Positions 51,941-59,834 of a stretch of 64,000 nucleotides of DNA are shown piece by piece (positions within the stretch are counted from its first letter, which is position 1; each line of letters begins with the position of its first letter). Source of the DNA: Eutrophocola sp965662685. Lineage in GTDB: Bacteria > Pseudomonadota > Gammaproteobacteria > Pseudomonadales > Pseudohongiellaceae. The DNA lies in assembly GCA_965662685.1 (NCBI GenBank), contig CBFIIQ010000009.1:19595-83594 (forward strand), in the 5' to 3' direction. Both the position numbers and the translations under genes were made by a program. The notes under the pieces are model-generated. The model made no database searches, was not told the origin of the DNA, and saw nothing but the letters and a program-made list of their open reading frames with translations.

Positions 51941-53311
51941 TCAAAGCGCAAGGTGATGAGAAAAAAGCGGGAGTCGTTCATCCAGGCGATGACTGGCCAT
52001 GATTATGGTGGTGCGCTGTTGACTGCTGAGATGTTCCAGGAAAAACATCACCCGGTGTCGATTGACTTCATCAAGTCCTTGCGTGGGTTCATCCAGAATC
52101 AACAGGGCCGGTTGCTTGACCAGGGCCCGTGCGATAAGCACCAGACGCTGTTCACCATAGCTAAGATGCTTATAGGGTTTGCCGGAGTTTTCCTGCATAC
52201 CCACCAGGGCAAGCCATTGTCTGGCATGGCTAATCTGGCTGTCACTGGGCTCGTCATATAGCCCGATTGTGTCAAAAAAACCACTCAGTGTAATATGCAG
52301 GGCAGTACCAGCGACGCGGTGATCACGATGTAAACCTGGCGTCACTATTCCTATTTTTTTCTTCACCTCCCATATGCTTTCACCTGAGCCACGCTGAAAC
52401 CCCAATACCTTGAGATCATTGCCATAGCATTGGGGATGATCACCGGTAAATAGATTCAGCAGGGTGGACTTGCCGGAGCCATTGGCGCCTGTCAGCAGGG
52501 TATGATCTCCCTGATTGACCTTCAGGTTAATACTTTCAAAGATAGTAAGGTCACCATATTTCACGTTACCCTCATTTAGATCAAGCAGTGGGTCTGCGAG
52601 AGGAGGCCGGGGCAAATCTTCCGGCCAGGCGGGCAATTGCTCAGGGTTAAAGGAAAGCAATGAGGTAATGGCTGAATCGGCCAGGATTTCCTCTTGGCGA
52701 CCCTGGGCGATTAGCTCGCCTTTTTCCATCAATGCCAGGTGTGTATGCCAGGGACTTATTTCATCGATATTGTTAATCAGGAACAGTAATTGAGCCTGAT
52801 GATGCCCTAGCAGGAAGGCAAAAAATTGCTGTAATTCATCCCTGGATTGAAGATCCAGGCTGTCATAGGGTTCATCAAGAATTAGAAAATCAGGCTTTCT
52901 GAGAATAGCCTGTGCCAGCAGTGCCTTACGACTTTCACCACTGCTTAACAGGCGATAGCCGCGATCCATAATTCTATCCAGGCCCAGAAATGACAGCTGT
53001 TCAGGAATTTCACCAGCGATGTCCAGTAACTCCCTTACTGTACTGCCGTTATCAAGCCGGTCCATAAAGTCACTATCGTCCTGTCTAAGCTCCTGCTCAT
53101 ACAGGCATTGCTGCTGCTCAAAAGACAGCACCACAATATTATGGAAATCATGGCTCATTTGCCCTTGGTCAAGTGGAGTTTCGCTACTAATCAGGTTGGC
53201 CAGCAGTTGTTTTCCAGAACCATTACGGCCAATCACAGCCCAGCATTGATGCGGATTAATCTGCCAATCATGGATGCGGAGTTGTTCTGTGACAATATTT
53301 TCAAGGTGCAT
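51941..53311 (-). CDS. modF: ModF-like protein with two ABC ATPase domains
   Basis: 456 residues with two ABC modules and no membrane segments. Module 1: Walker A region GRNGSGKQ, signature LSSGESRKALLAQA, Walker B FLILDEPYDSLD. Module 2: GANGSGKST, signature LSYGEQRLVLIARAL, LLILDEPTQGLD. Module 1 has Gln where Walker A normally has Ser or Thr, so its ATPase activity may be weak. E. coli ModF lies with molybdate uptake genes but its role is uncertain; no modABC is seen here. Confidence 0.85.
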   Translation of the reverse strand: MHLENIVTEQLRIHDWQINPHQCWAVIGRNGSGKQLLANLISSETPLDQGQMSHDFHNIVVLSFEQQQCLYEQELRQDDSDFMDRLDNGSTVRELLDIAGEIPEQLSFLGLDRIMDRGYRLLSSGESRKALLAQAILRKPDFLILDEPYDSLDLQSRDELQQFFAFLLGHHQAQLLFLINNIDEISPWHTHLALMEKGELIAQGRQEEILADSAITSLLSFNPEQLPAWPEDLPRPPLADPLLDLNEGNVKYGDLTIFESINLKVNQGDHTLLTGANGSGKSTLLNLFTGDHPQCYGNDLKVLGFQRGSGESIWEVKKKIGIVTPGLHRDHRVAGTALHITLSGFFDTIGLYDEPSDSQISHARQWLALVGMQENSGKPYKHLSYGEQRLVLIARALVKQPALLILDEPTQGLDEVNRHRVMFFLEHLSSQQRTTIIMASHRLDERLPLFSHHLAL

Positions 53312-53489
53312 GGAATGGAACTGGTCTGGTTTAATTCTACATCCTTTTCATTATACCGGCCCGCCAGGTAAAAGTGATTGAATTTACAGGAAAATACGTC
53401 TTTGAAATTGACTTGCAGAGCCAAATAATCGACAATTCACAGCCTTCAAAAATGACAGCATTTTTGAAAGATTAAGTAACGTAAGTTTC

Positions 53490-53653
53490 GCACCCGTAGC
53501 TCAGCTGGACCATAAAGAGCAGTACCTGGCTGAATGAAGGTCGTAGACAGTGTTTAAGCAGTAAAAGTTTCGCACCCGTAGCTCAGCTGGACCATAAAGA
53601 GCAGTACCTGGCTGAATGAAGGTCGTAGATAGTGTTTAAGCAGTAAAAGTTTC
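53490..53653 (+). repeat. Two 82-bp tandem repeats derived from tRNA-Arg
   Basis: Copies at 53490-53571 and 53572-53653 differ at one base (GACAG versus GATAG). Each starts with the same 20 bases as the adjacent tRNA gene (GCACCCGTAGCTCAGCTGGA), then has an altered, longer D-loop and anticodon region (CCATAAAGAGCAGTACCTGGCTGAA...). The true 3' half, T-arm and CCA are missing, so they are tRNA pseudogene-like units in phase with the real gene. Confidence 0.9.
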
Positions 53654-53730
53654 GCACCCGTAGCTCAGCTGGATAGAGTACCTGGCTACGAACTAGGGGG
53701 TCGCACGTTCGAATCGTGCCGGGTGCGCCA
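53654..53730 (+). tRNA. tRNA-Arg(ACG)
   Basis: A 77-base cloverleaf with encoded CCA. Acceptor GCACCCG pairs with CGGGTGC; D-arm GCTC/GAGT, anticodon stem CCTGG/CTAGG, loop CTACGAA (anticodon ACG, read as ICG for CGU/CGC/CGA), T-arm GCACG/CGTGC with TTCGAAT. It closely matches the E. coli tRNA-Arg(ACG) layout. Confidence 0.97.
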
Positions 53731-53736
53731 TATGCA

Positions 53737-53772
53737 AAAAAAAGCCCGCTTAACAGAAGCGGGCTTTTTTTT
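53737..53772. terminator. Strong bidirectional terminator
   Basis: AAGCCCGCTT-aacag-AAGCGGGCTT with A-run before and T-run after. It ends the tRNA transcript and, on the other strand, the methyltransferase-like gene. Confidence 0.93.
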
Positions 53773-53795
53773 GTCGTTTTTTTTCAGAAAGCAGA

Positions 53796-54560
53796 TTATT
53801 CAGGTTTGCGAAACAGCAGGGTAAATCGATCCGATTTACCACTTACCTGCGGTTGGCCAACTTCCAGAATCAGTTCATCATCGGGCATCGCTAGCAGGTC
53901 ACTATAATCCTCCAGGATAAAACCGGATTCCTGTACTTCTTTTACCACCAGTAACGGATCAACGCGTCTGCCATTCACGCGGCTATCCTCCTCGTTGTGA
54001 CGACGTGTATGGTCAACTATGCCATAGGCTCCACCTGGCTTTAAAGCATTGTAGACGGTTATGTTGAGGGCCATACGATCGGAATAACCCAGGTTATGAT
54101 AATTCTGGAAAGTCAGCACCATATCCACCGGGTCAACATCCCAGTCGCCACCAGTACCTATGAAAAGATCTCTTGGAGAGGTTTTTGCCCTTGGCTTGTA
54201 ATCCAGTTTGATGACTCTATCCATACCCGCTAGAGTCAGGGTAGGATCCAGTTCGTCACTATAAGAACCCAGTTCAGGTTGTGTCGTATAGAACTGGCCA
54301 TTTTCGCGTAAAACCGGGCCTAGAATTTTACTGTACCAACCGCCAAACGGCAGGATTTCAATAACCCTCATGTCATCTTTCAGACCAAAAAATTCGAGTA
54401 CCCGGGCAGGTTTCCTGTATATATCCCGTGCCTTGTCCTGTTCAGTTCTAATTTCGCTCGCCATGGCCAAGGTAACCTTTTCCTGAATTGACGAATCTTG
54501 CTGCGCAAAAAGGCTACTGCAAAGAGAAGAAAGAAAAAACAGGGTAAATGTAAATCGCAT
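53796..54560 (-). CDS. Secreted class I methyltransferase-like protein
   Basis: 254 residues. The N-terminus is a Sec signal (FTLFFLSSLCSSLFAQQD), and the rest resembles a SAM-dependent methyltransferase: VIEILPFGGWYSKIL replaces the usual xExGxGxG loop, then VDMVLTFQNYHN and LKPGGAYGIVDHTRR. A secreted methyltransferase is odd because SAM is cytoplasmic; the family exists in several gammaproteobacteria and may have changed its function. The gene reads towards the tRNA terminator. Confidence 0.8.
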   Translation of the reverse strand: MRFTFTLFFLSSLCSSLFAQQDSSIQEKVTLAMASEIRTEQDKARDIYRKPARVLEFFGLKDDMRVIEILPFGGWYSKILGPVLRENGQFYTTQPELGSYSDELDPTLTLAGMDRVIKLDYKPRAKTSPRDLFIGTGGDWDVDPVDMVLTFQNYHNLGYSDRMALNITVYNALKPGGAYGIVDHTRRHNEEDSRVNGRRVDPLLVVKEVQESGFILEDYSDLLAMPDDELILEVGQPQVSGKSDRFTLLFRKPE

Positions 54561-54687
54561 TGAATGCTCCTTGGAAGGGTTGTCTGGTACGAGTAACTGC
54601 CATGATAACAGTCAGTTATAGGCAAAAAACAGCATTACCACTTTATAGTTATGGTACGCGGTTTTGTTGAATACGGATGTTTAAATC

Positions 54688-55470
54688 CTAAATCGGTTTC
54701 GAGCGTTTTTGTATTAACTGGAGGATATTACTGCTAAGGATGAAAGTAACAAGCAACAGGGCTATCGCCATAGCAAACCATTGTAATGAATAGGAGAAAT
54801 TCCGACTGGTATCTACCATAACCGTGGGCCAGTGTCTGATCAACACGCCAGATTGTCCTTGATCCAATCTAACTTCATAAGGGAAGTAGGTTTCAGTAAA
54901 TAAATGGGAGATTTCAAGGGTGTTGAGATAACGAAGCTCAAGCGGCCATTGCACGTTGCTTAAATCGATATCGTTTGTTCGATCAGCTTGTTTCAGCGTA
55001 GGTACGAAAACCTGGCCTTCAATGGTTTGCTTGCCTAATATTGGCTGAACTTTTTCTTTCATTTCTTCATAAGTATTCGCCAGTACCCAGCCACGACTGA
55101 CAAAGACTATCTTATCCGCCTCATCCAACTTGAAAGGGGTAATCACCTCATAACCAATATTGTCTTCATAAGTCTGGTAAATAAGAAAAATGGTTTTCTC
55201 GTTCATGTATTCGCCGCTGGCATTGACATGAAGATTCTGGATGTTTCGGGCATCATTTTCCAGACCTGACATGGGGACATCGTCCACAGGTACCGCTTGA
55301 TCAGATCCCATTTCCATATAGGTGTCTTGTAAAGACATCTTCTCCTGGGCCCGCTCCAGTTGCCATAATCCCATTCTGAGCAATCCAGACAGCACCAGCA
55401 GGATGAAGAACGCCACCACCCAGTTAAAACGGATTTGGAGTTCTCCAAAAGTAAATATTTTAGTTTTCAT
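54688..55470 (-). CDS. SURF1-family cytochrome oxidase assembly protein
   Basis: 260 residues: a membrane helix near the N-terminus (WVVAFFILLVLSGLLRMGLW), a large periplasmic domain with the SURF1 pattern (IVFVSRGWVLANTYEE, IEGQVFVPT) and a C-terminal helix (HW-x-YSLQWFAMAIALLLVTFIL). It helps place heme a in CoxA. The ATG at 55470 (MKTKIF) is preferred over a TTG extension. It is downstream of the cox genes on the same strand, separated by a small FNR-controlled ORF. Confidence 0.88.
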   Translation of the reverse strand: MKTKIFTFGELQIRFNWVVAFFILLVLSGLLRMGLWQLERAQEKMSLQDTYMEMGSDQAVPVDDVPMSGLENDARNIQNLHVNASGEYMNEKTIFLIYQTYEDNIGYEVITPFKLDEADKIVFVSRGWVLANTYEEMKEKVQPILGKQTIEGQVFVPTLKQADRTNDIDLSNVQWPLELRYLNTLEISHLFTETYFPYEVRLDQGQSGVLIRHWPTVMVDTSRNFSYSLQWFAMAIALLLVTFILSSNILQLIQKRSKPI

Positions 55471-55587
55471 GAAAGACAATCTGGAACAGGCCTAAGGTTA
55501 AGACGGGAGGCCATTATGCCATAAATATGTTTTGGGATTAACGCAGGAGGAAGGAAAATTTTGAGTACAACTATAGAGTCAGGCGTA

Positions 55588-55640
55588 CTCCTTGAAAAGG
55601 GTCAAGGAGCACATCCGACTTCAAAAATAAAATTTTTGAA
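55588..55640 (-). terminator. Two hairpins after the 31-residue ORF
   Basis: TTCAAAAAT-aaa-ATTTTTGAA (55620-55640) and CTCCTTG...CAAGGAG (55588-55609) lie directly downstream of the small ORF on its strand. They may end its transcript, making it a separate gene. Confidence 0.5.
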
Positions 55641-55652
55641 ACTAATGCAGGA

Positions 55653-55748
55653 TTAAACGGCAATTTTATGAGAAGCAATACCACCCAACGTAATGATAAT
55701 TCCGCCTACTGCTACTACTGCTAATGCACCACAAATAATGAAAACCAT
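55653..55748 (-). CDS. 31-residue single-helix membrane protein
   Basis: Sequence begins MVFIICGALAVVAVGGIIIT and ends SHKIAV: one membrane helix rich in Gly, Ala, Val and Ile with a short basic tail. AGGAG lies 7 bases before the ATG. A perfect FNR box with a -10 hexamer exactly at the class II position is upstream and two hairpins are downstream, so this is a full gene despite its size. It lies between the cox operon and SURF1. I do not recognise it; it could be a small subunit or regulator of a respiratory complex. Confidence 0.7.
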   Translation of the reverse strand: MVFIICGALAVVAVGGIIITLGGIASHKIAV

Positions 55749-55782
55749 TTCCCTGCTCCTGTTGTTATGTTTGACTGAACAA

Positions 55783-55824
55783 ACTATACAAAGAGCACTG
55801 TTTTCCAGCATTGATCTGAATCAA
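55783..55824 (-). promoter_or_regulatory. FNR box TTGATctgaATCAA plus -10 TATAGT, for the 31-residue membrane protein
   Basis: The box is at 55811-55824. TATAGT at 55788-55783 on the minus strand matches five of six -10 bases and falls exactly at the class II position; the start of transcription is predicted near 55776, about 28 bases before the ATG. Confidence 0.85.
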
Positions 55825-55875
55825 TGGATTTAATGCTAATTTCTATTGGGGAACTGGAAGTACTATTACCCAATG

Positions 55876-55966
55876 GAGAGATGGGGGAATAGGGAATGGG
55901 GAATGGGTAAAAACGAGGCTTGGCGGTAGAGTAAAATGTAAAAAAGGGGAAAAAGGGGAAAAGCAG
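55876..55966 (+). repeat. Purine-rich imperfect G/A repeat stretch
   Basis: Repeated GGGAATGGGGAATGGG and AAAAGGGGAAAAAGGGG units on one strand; no coding sense. Possibly simple-sequence expansion. Confidence 0.7.
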
Positions 55967-56012
55967 GGTGGGTGAAATAATGCGACTGATCAAAGATCAG
56001 CCGCATATATTA

Positions 56013-56141
56013 CTAACCCTGAAGGTAATGTACCAACGTCAGGCCAAGTATTACAACCAGCATAATAAAGGCGAAAGCATCAGCATCACTGTCACTGCCT
56101 TCTTCATAATGGACCAGTTTGTCTTCTTCGTTAAGGCTCAT
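56013..56141 (-). CDS. 42-residue membrane protein in the cox cluster
   Basis: MSLNEEDKLVHYEEGSDSDA starts an acidic N-terminus, followed by one membrane helix (FIMLVVILGLTLVHYL). The ribosome-binding site (AAAAAGATT) is weak. It lies 68 bp after coxD on the same strand. Small single-helix proteins often accompany heme-copper oxidases as minor subunits, so this is a candidate; sequence alone does not prove it. Confidence 0.5.
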   Translation of the reverse strand: MSLNEEDKLVHYEEGSDSDADAFAFIMLVVILGLTLVHYLQG

Positions 56142-56209
56142 AATCTTTTTAATCTATATAGTTCTGTAAATAAAATAGTCAATATTGGCCAGAAACACAG
56201 AACAAGGAC

Positions 56210-56638
56210 CTAGTGTCCTTCTTCCATTGAGTCTTCGCCATGCTCTTCTTCATGGTGTATTACATCAGCAACATGAATTCTTTCAGCCGCTGCAGGGCGT
56301 CCCATGTAATCAACTCGGTTGCCGAATACATACAGGCCTTCTGAAACCATAAAGGCGATAAGGGTAATCAACAGCAGAGGTGGCCCCAGGATCGCGGTAA
56401 TAAGCGCCATGCGCTCCCACATGACATGCATAAAGACAGCGATGATCAATCCAGCTTTCAGTAGCATGAAAATAATGATCAAAGACCATCGCACCATGCC
56501 CTGGAAGTCGAAGTAATCAACCGCGTAAGAGAAGCCACTGATAACAAACAGTAGAATCCATACTTTCAGGTATACACCAATAGGATGTTGAGCTTCTTCT
56601 TCGTGACTCTCAGTTTCTTGTGTTGCAACGTTTTCCAT
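56210..56638 (-). CDS. coxD: Cytochrome c oxidase subunit IV (CyoD/CoxD type)
   Basis: 142 residues with three membrane helices (VWILLFVISGFSYAVDYF, WSLIIIFMLLKAGLIIAVFMH, ILGPPLLLITLIAFMV) and His/Glu-rich termini. The KAGLIIAVFMH core is the signature of the subunit IV family. It stabilises the oxidase. It follows the second subunit III by 36 bp. Confidence 0.88.
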   Translation of the reverse strand: MENVATQETESHEEEAQHPIGVYLKVWILLFVISGFSYAVDYFDFQGMVRWSLIIIFMLLKAGLIIAVFMHVMWERMALITAILGPPLLLITLIAFMVSEGLYVFGNRVDYMGRPAAAERIHVADVIHHEEEHGEDSMEEGH

Positions 56639-56674
56639 AATTTTATAAACCTCTTACCGCGCTAAATTATATTC

Positions 56675-57346
56675 TTACCAGAGATAGAAAAATGCAAAAA
56701 TGAAAACCCAGACCAGGTCAACAAAATGCCAGTAAAGACCTGTGATCTCAACAATCGAGTAGTCACCTTTTTTGTCATAATCGCCTCGAAGTATCTTCCT
56801 GGCTATTACTAACAGGTAAATAACACCACAACTTACATGTAAGCCATGAAAACCTGTCACCATAAAGAAAATGGAACCAAACTGTGGCGCGCCAAACGGG
56901 TTGGTCCAGGGACGAACACCTTCTGCAATTAGCTTGGACCACTCAAATGCCTGCAAGCCGACAAATGATGCGCCAAGAGCCGCAGTCACTACCATCAGCA
57001 AAAAGATTTTCTTTTTATCTTTGAAGTGAGCAAAACGCACAGCCAGTGCCATGGTTCCTGAACTTGTAATCAGGATGAAGGTCATGATCGCAATAAGAAT
57101 AAGGGGGATGCTGGTCCCGAACATTTCAAGAGCGAATACTTCACTAGGGTAAGGCCATGGATCGGTGGTGGTTCGCCGAACATTCATATAGCCAACAAGA
57201 AAGCAGCTGAAGATGAATGTGTCACTGACAAGGAACATCCACATCATAAACTTGCCCCAGGGGACATTAAACGCCTGCTTGTCGCTTGACCAATCTTCAA
57301 CTACCGTTTTTGCGTGCCCGGAAAGGCTAAGTGATTCTCCACTCAT
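56675..57346 (-). CDS. Cytochrome c oxidase subunit III, second copy
   Basis: 223 residues, subunit III family: FIFSCFLVGYMNVRR, ALGASFVGLQAFEW, FFMVTGFHGLHVSCGVIYLL and YWHFVDLVWVFIFAFFYLW. It differs clearly from the copy before it, so the pair is not a recent duplication. Two subunit III genes in one operon are known from some proteobacterial oxidases. Confidence 0.9.
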   Translation of the reverse strand: MSGESLSLSGHAKTVVEDWSSDKQAFNVPWGKFMMWMFLVSDTFIFSCFLVGYMNVRRTTTDPWPYPSEVFALEMFGTSIPLILIAIMTFILITSSGTMALAVRFAHFKDKKKIFLLMVVTAALGASFVGLQAFEWSKLIAEGVRPWTNPFGAPQFGSIFFMVTGFHGLHVSCGVIYLLVIARKILRGDYDKKGDYSIVEITGLYWHFVDLVWVFIFAFFYLW

Positions 57347-57368
57347 AAATACATCCTAGATTTTATTT

Positions 57369-57986
57369 TTAGGTATATGAAAGTAATGCAAAAATTACCA
57401 GCCAGACCAGGAGTAGAAAGTGCCAGTACACTGAACACAGCTCCACACTTAATTTGACTGCTTTAACTTCAGCCCCGGACAACACTCTAAAAGTAGACCG
57501 GGTCCATACCCACAAGCCGCCAAGGATATGTAATCCATGAAGTCCCGTAAGTACATAGAAAAAAGAATTTGCCGGATTGCTGGCCAGGTAGTAGCCCGCG
57601 TTGTTCATTTCTTCCCAGGCAGAGACCTGGCCATAAACAAAGGCAAGGGTGAATGCTCCGGCAGCAACCATGCCATACTTCACTGACTGTGCCTGGCCTT
57701 TCTGGGCAGCTCCGCGCGTCCATTGCATGATTACACTGCAAATAAACAGAAGCAGGGTGTTTACCCATAACAGATTGGATTCCGGCATCGGACTCCAGTC
57801 TTCCAGTTCCATGCGAATGAAATAAGCCACAATGAAGAGCATGAAAATGACGAACACGACGGCCAGAAACATGCGCAGGGCAATCCTTTTGGGATGCAGT
57901 CCTTCGCCTATTTCCGATCCACCGAAGTTCGGATCATCGCCCTGGTAGTTCCAGGGCTTCTCAAATATGCTTTTGAAAAAGCTCAA
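57369..57986 (-). CDS. coxC: Cytochrome c oxidase subunit III, first copy
   Basis: 205 residues with helices and FFYVLTGLHGLHILGGLWVW plus SVYWHFLLLVWLVIFALL, as in subunit III. Its ATG overlaps the coxA stop (ATGA). A charged soluble N-terminal part of about 35 residues precedes the first helix. Subunit III stabilises the oxidase core and supports proton uptake. Confidence 0.9.
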   Translation of the reverse strand: MSFFKSIFEKPWNYQGDDPNFGGSEIGEGLHPKRIALRMFLAVVFVIFMLFIVAYFIRMELEDWSPMPESNLLWVNTLLLFICSVIMQWTRGAAQKGQAQSVKYGMVAAGAFTLAFVYGQVSAWEEMNNAGYYLASNPANSFFYVLTGLHGLHILGGLWVWTRSTFRVLSGAEVKAVKLSVELCSVYWHFLLLVWLVIFALLSYT

Positions 57987-59749
57987 TCTTCATGTCCTAT
58001 GTAGGGTTTACCGTCAGTAGTTTCGACGTCTTCAGGTGCAATATTTTGTGGCACAAAGTCAGCTTTAACGCCCGGGACACTGTATTCATAAGCCCAGCGG
58101 TAAACAGTAGGCAGTTCCGGACCCCAGTTGCCATGAGCAGGCGGGTTCTCGGGAGTCTGCCATTCCAGACTGGTGGCTTCCCAGGGGTTGCCATCGCATT
58201 TCTTGCCTTTCCAAAGACTCCAGATAATGTTGAAAATGAACACCAACTGGAATACTGCCACCCAGATCGCTGCCATCGTGATATTGGCATTGAGGGTGTT
58301 TGCAGACTCCGGGAGAAATTCCGTGGTGCCCATGGAGTAATAACGACGGGGAACACCAAGGAAACCAAGGTAATGCATTGGCAGGTAAATGGCATAAGTG
58401 CCAAAGAATGTGGCCCAGAAATGAATCTTGCCCAGGGTGACGTTGAACATCTTGCCACTCATTTTAGGGAACCAGTGGTAGATGGAGGCAAACAGAACCA
58501 TCACTGGTGAAACACCCATTACCATATGAAAGTGGGCGATTACGAAGTAAGTATCGGACAAGGGCAGGTCAACAGTTACATTACCCAGGAAGATACCGGT
58601 CAGACCGCCATGCAGGAAGGTAAAGATAAAGCCGCAAGCGAACAGCATTGGTACGGTCAGGCGAATATTGCCTTCCCAAAGGGTCAGTACCCAGTTGTAG
58701 ACCTTGATGGCTGTTGGTACCGCGATAATCAGGGTGGTAAAGGCAAAGAAGAAGCCAAAGTAGGGGTTCATGCCACTAACATACATATGGTGAGCCCATA
58801 CGATGAAGCTCAGACCACCAATAGCAACAATAGCCCATACCATCATGCGATAGCCAAAAATATTCTTGCGTGCATGACAGCTCAGCACATCGGATACCAG
58901 GCCAAAGGCAGGCAGGGCAACGATATACACTTCAGGGTGACCGAAAAACCAGAAAAGATGCTGAAACAGAACCGGGCTGCCACCAGTGTGCTCCAGCGTC
59001 TCACCAATTGAGACCATGGCTGGCATGAAAAAGCTGGTGCCCAGTAACTTGTCAAAAGTCATCATGATGGCGCTTACAAATAGCGCCGGGAAGGCAAACA
59101 GACCCAGGATAGTCGCAACAAAGATACCCCAGACTGACAGTGGCATACGCATCAGGGTCATGCCGTGAGTTCTGGCCTGAAGCACAGTAGTGACATAGTT
59201 AAGACCGCCCATGGTGAAGGCAATAATGAAGACTGCGAGCGAAGCAAGCATCAGAATAATACCCATGTCTGAACCGGGAGTGCCTTCTGTAATGGCCTGG
59301 GGCGGATACAGTGTCCAGCCGGCACCCGTAGGGCCACCCGAGACAAAGAAACTTGCCATCAAAATAATGACTGACAACAGATATACCCAGACACTCAACA
59401 TGTTAAGGAATGGGAACACCATATCTCTCGCGCCAATTTGCAAGGGAATCAAGTAGTTACCAAAGCCCCCGAGGAAAAGGGCAGTAAGCAGGTAAACCAC
59501 CATGATCATGCCGTGCATGGTGACATATTGGTAATACTCGGCGGGGTCAATGAAAGCAAAAGTATCAGGGTAGCCCAGTTGCAGACGCATCAGGGCAGAC
59601 AAAACCAATGCAACAAGGCCTACACCTACAGCGATGGTACCGTACTGGATGGCAATGACCTTGTGGTCCATGCTCCAGACATATTTGGCAATAAAACTAT
59701 GCGGATCGTGCATTTCATCTTTCTGGTCCGCTATTGGAATATATGACAT
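57983..59749 (-). CDS. coxA: Cytochrome c oxidase subunit I
   Basis: 588 residues, heme-copper oxidase catalytic subunit. WFFGHPEVYIVALPAFG gives the CuB His and cross-linked Tyr and the D-channel Glu; VWAHHMYVSGM gives the His pair of CuB; HFHMVMG binds the hemes. These make it an A-type oxidase. A strong GAGGAG ribosome-binding site is present. The K-channel region reads MVWAIVAIGG. Confidence 0.96.
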   Translation of the reverse strand: MSYIPIADQKDEMHDPHSFIAKYVWSMDHKVIAIQYGTIAVGVGLVALVLSALMRLQLGYPDTFAFIDPAEYYQYVTMHGMIMVVYLLTALFLGGFGNYLIPLQIGARDMVFPFLNMLSVWVYLLSVIILMASFFVSGGPTGAGWTLYPPQAITEGTPGSDMGIILMLASLAVFIIAFTMGGLNYVTTVLQARTHGMTLMRMPLSVWGIFVATILGLFAFPALFVSAIMMTFDKLLGTSFFMPAMVSIGETLEHTGGSPVLFQHLFWFFGHPEVYIVALPAFGLVSDVLSCHARKNIFGYRMMVWAIVAIGGLSFIVWAHHMYVSGMNPYFGFFFAFTTLIIAVPTAIKVYNWVLTLWEGNIRLTVPMLFACGFIFTFLHGGLTGIFLGNVTVDLPLSDTYFVIAHFHMVMGVSPVMVLFASIYHWFPKMSGKMFNVTLGKIHFWATFFGTYAIYLPMHYLGFLGVPRRYYSMGTTEFLPESANTLNANITMAAIWVAVFQLVFIFNIIWSLWKGKKCDGNPWEATSLEWQTPENPPAHGNWGPELPTVYRWAYEYSVPGVKADFVPQNIAPEDVETTDGKPYIGHED

Positions 59750-59834
59750 TACTTTCTCCTCGCTCTAACCAAGCCCAAATACCGGGTTAGTTACTAAAAT
59801 TTAATTCTGTTTGATGCTGAATGCTGCTTATTGG

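Noticed and set aside
51863..52261. 132-codon plus-strand frame
   Set aside because: Antisense to the ModF C-terminal ABC module, with no start signal.
53490..53730. Integration site of a genomic island at the tRNA
   Set aside because: Repeated part is the 5' half and upstream, whereas integrases duplicate the 3' end; no integrase gene is present.
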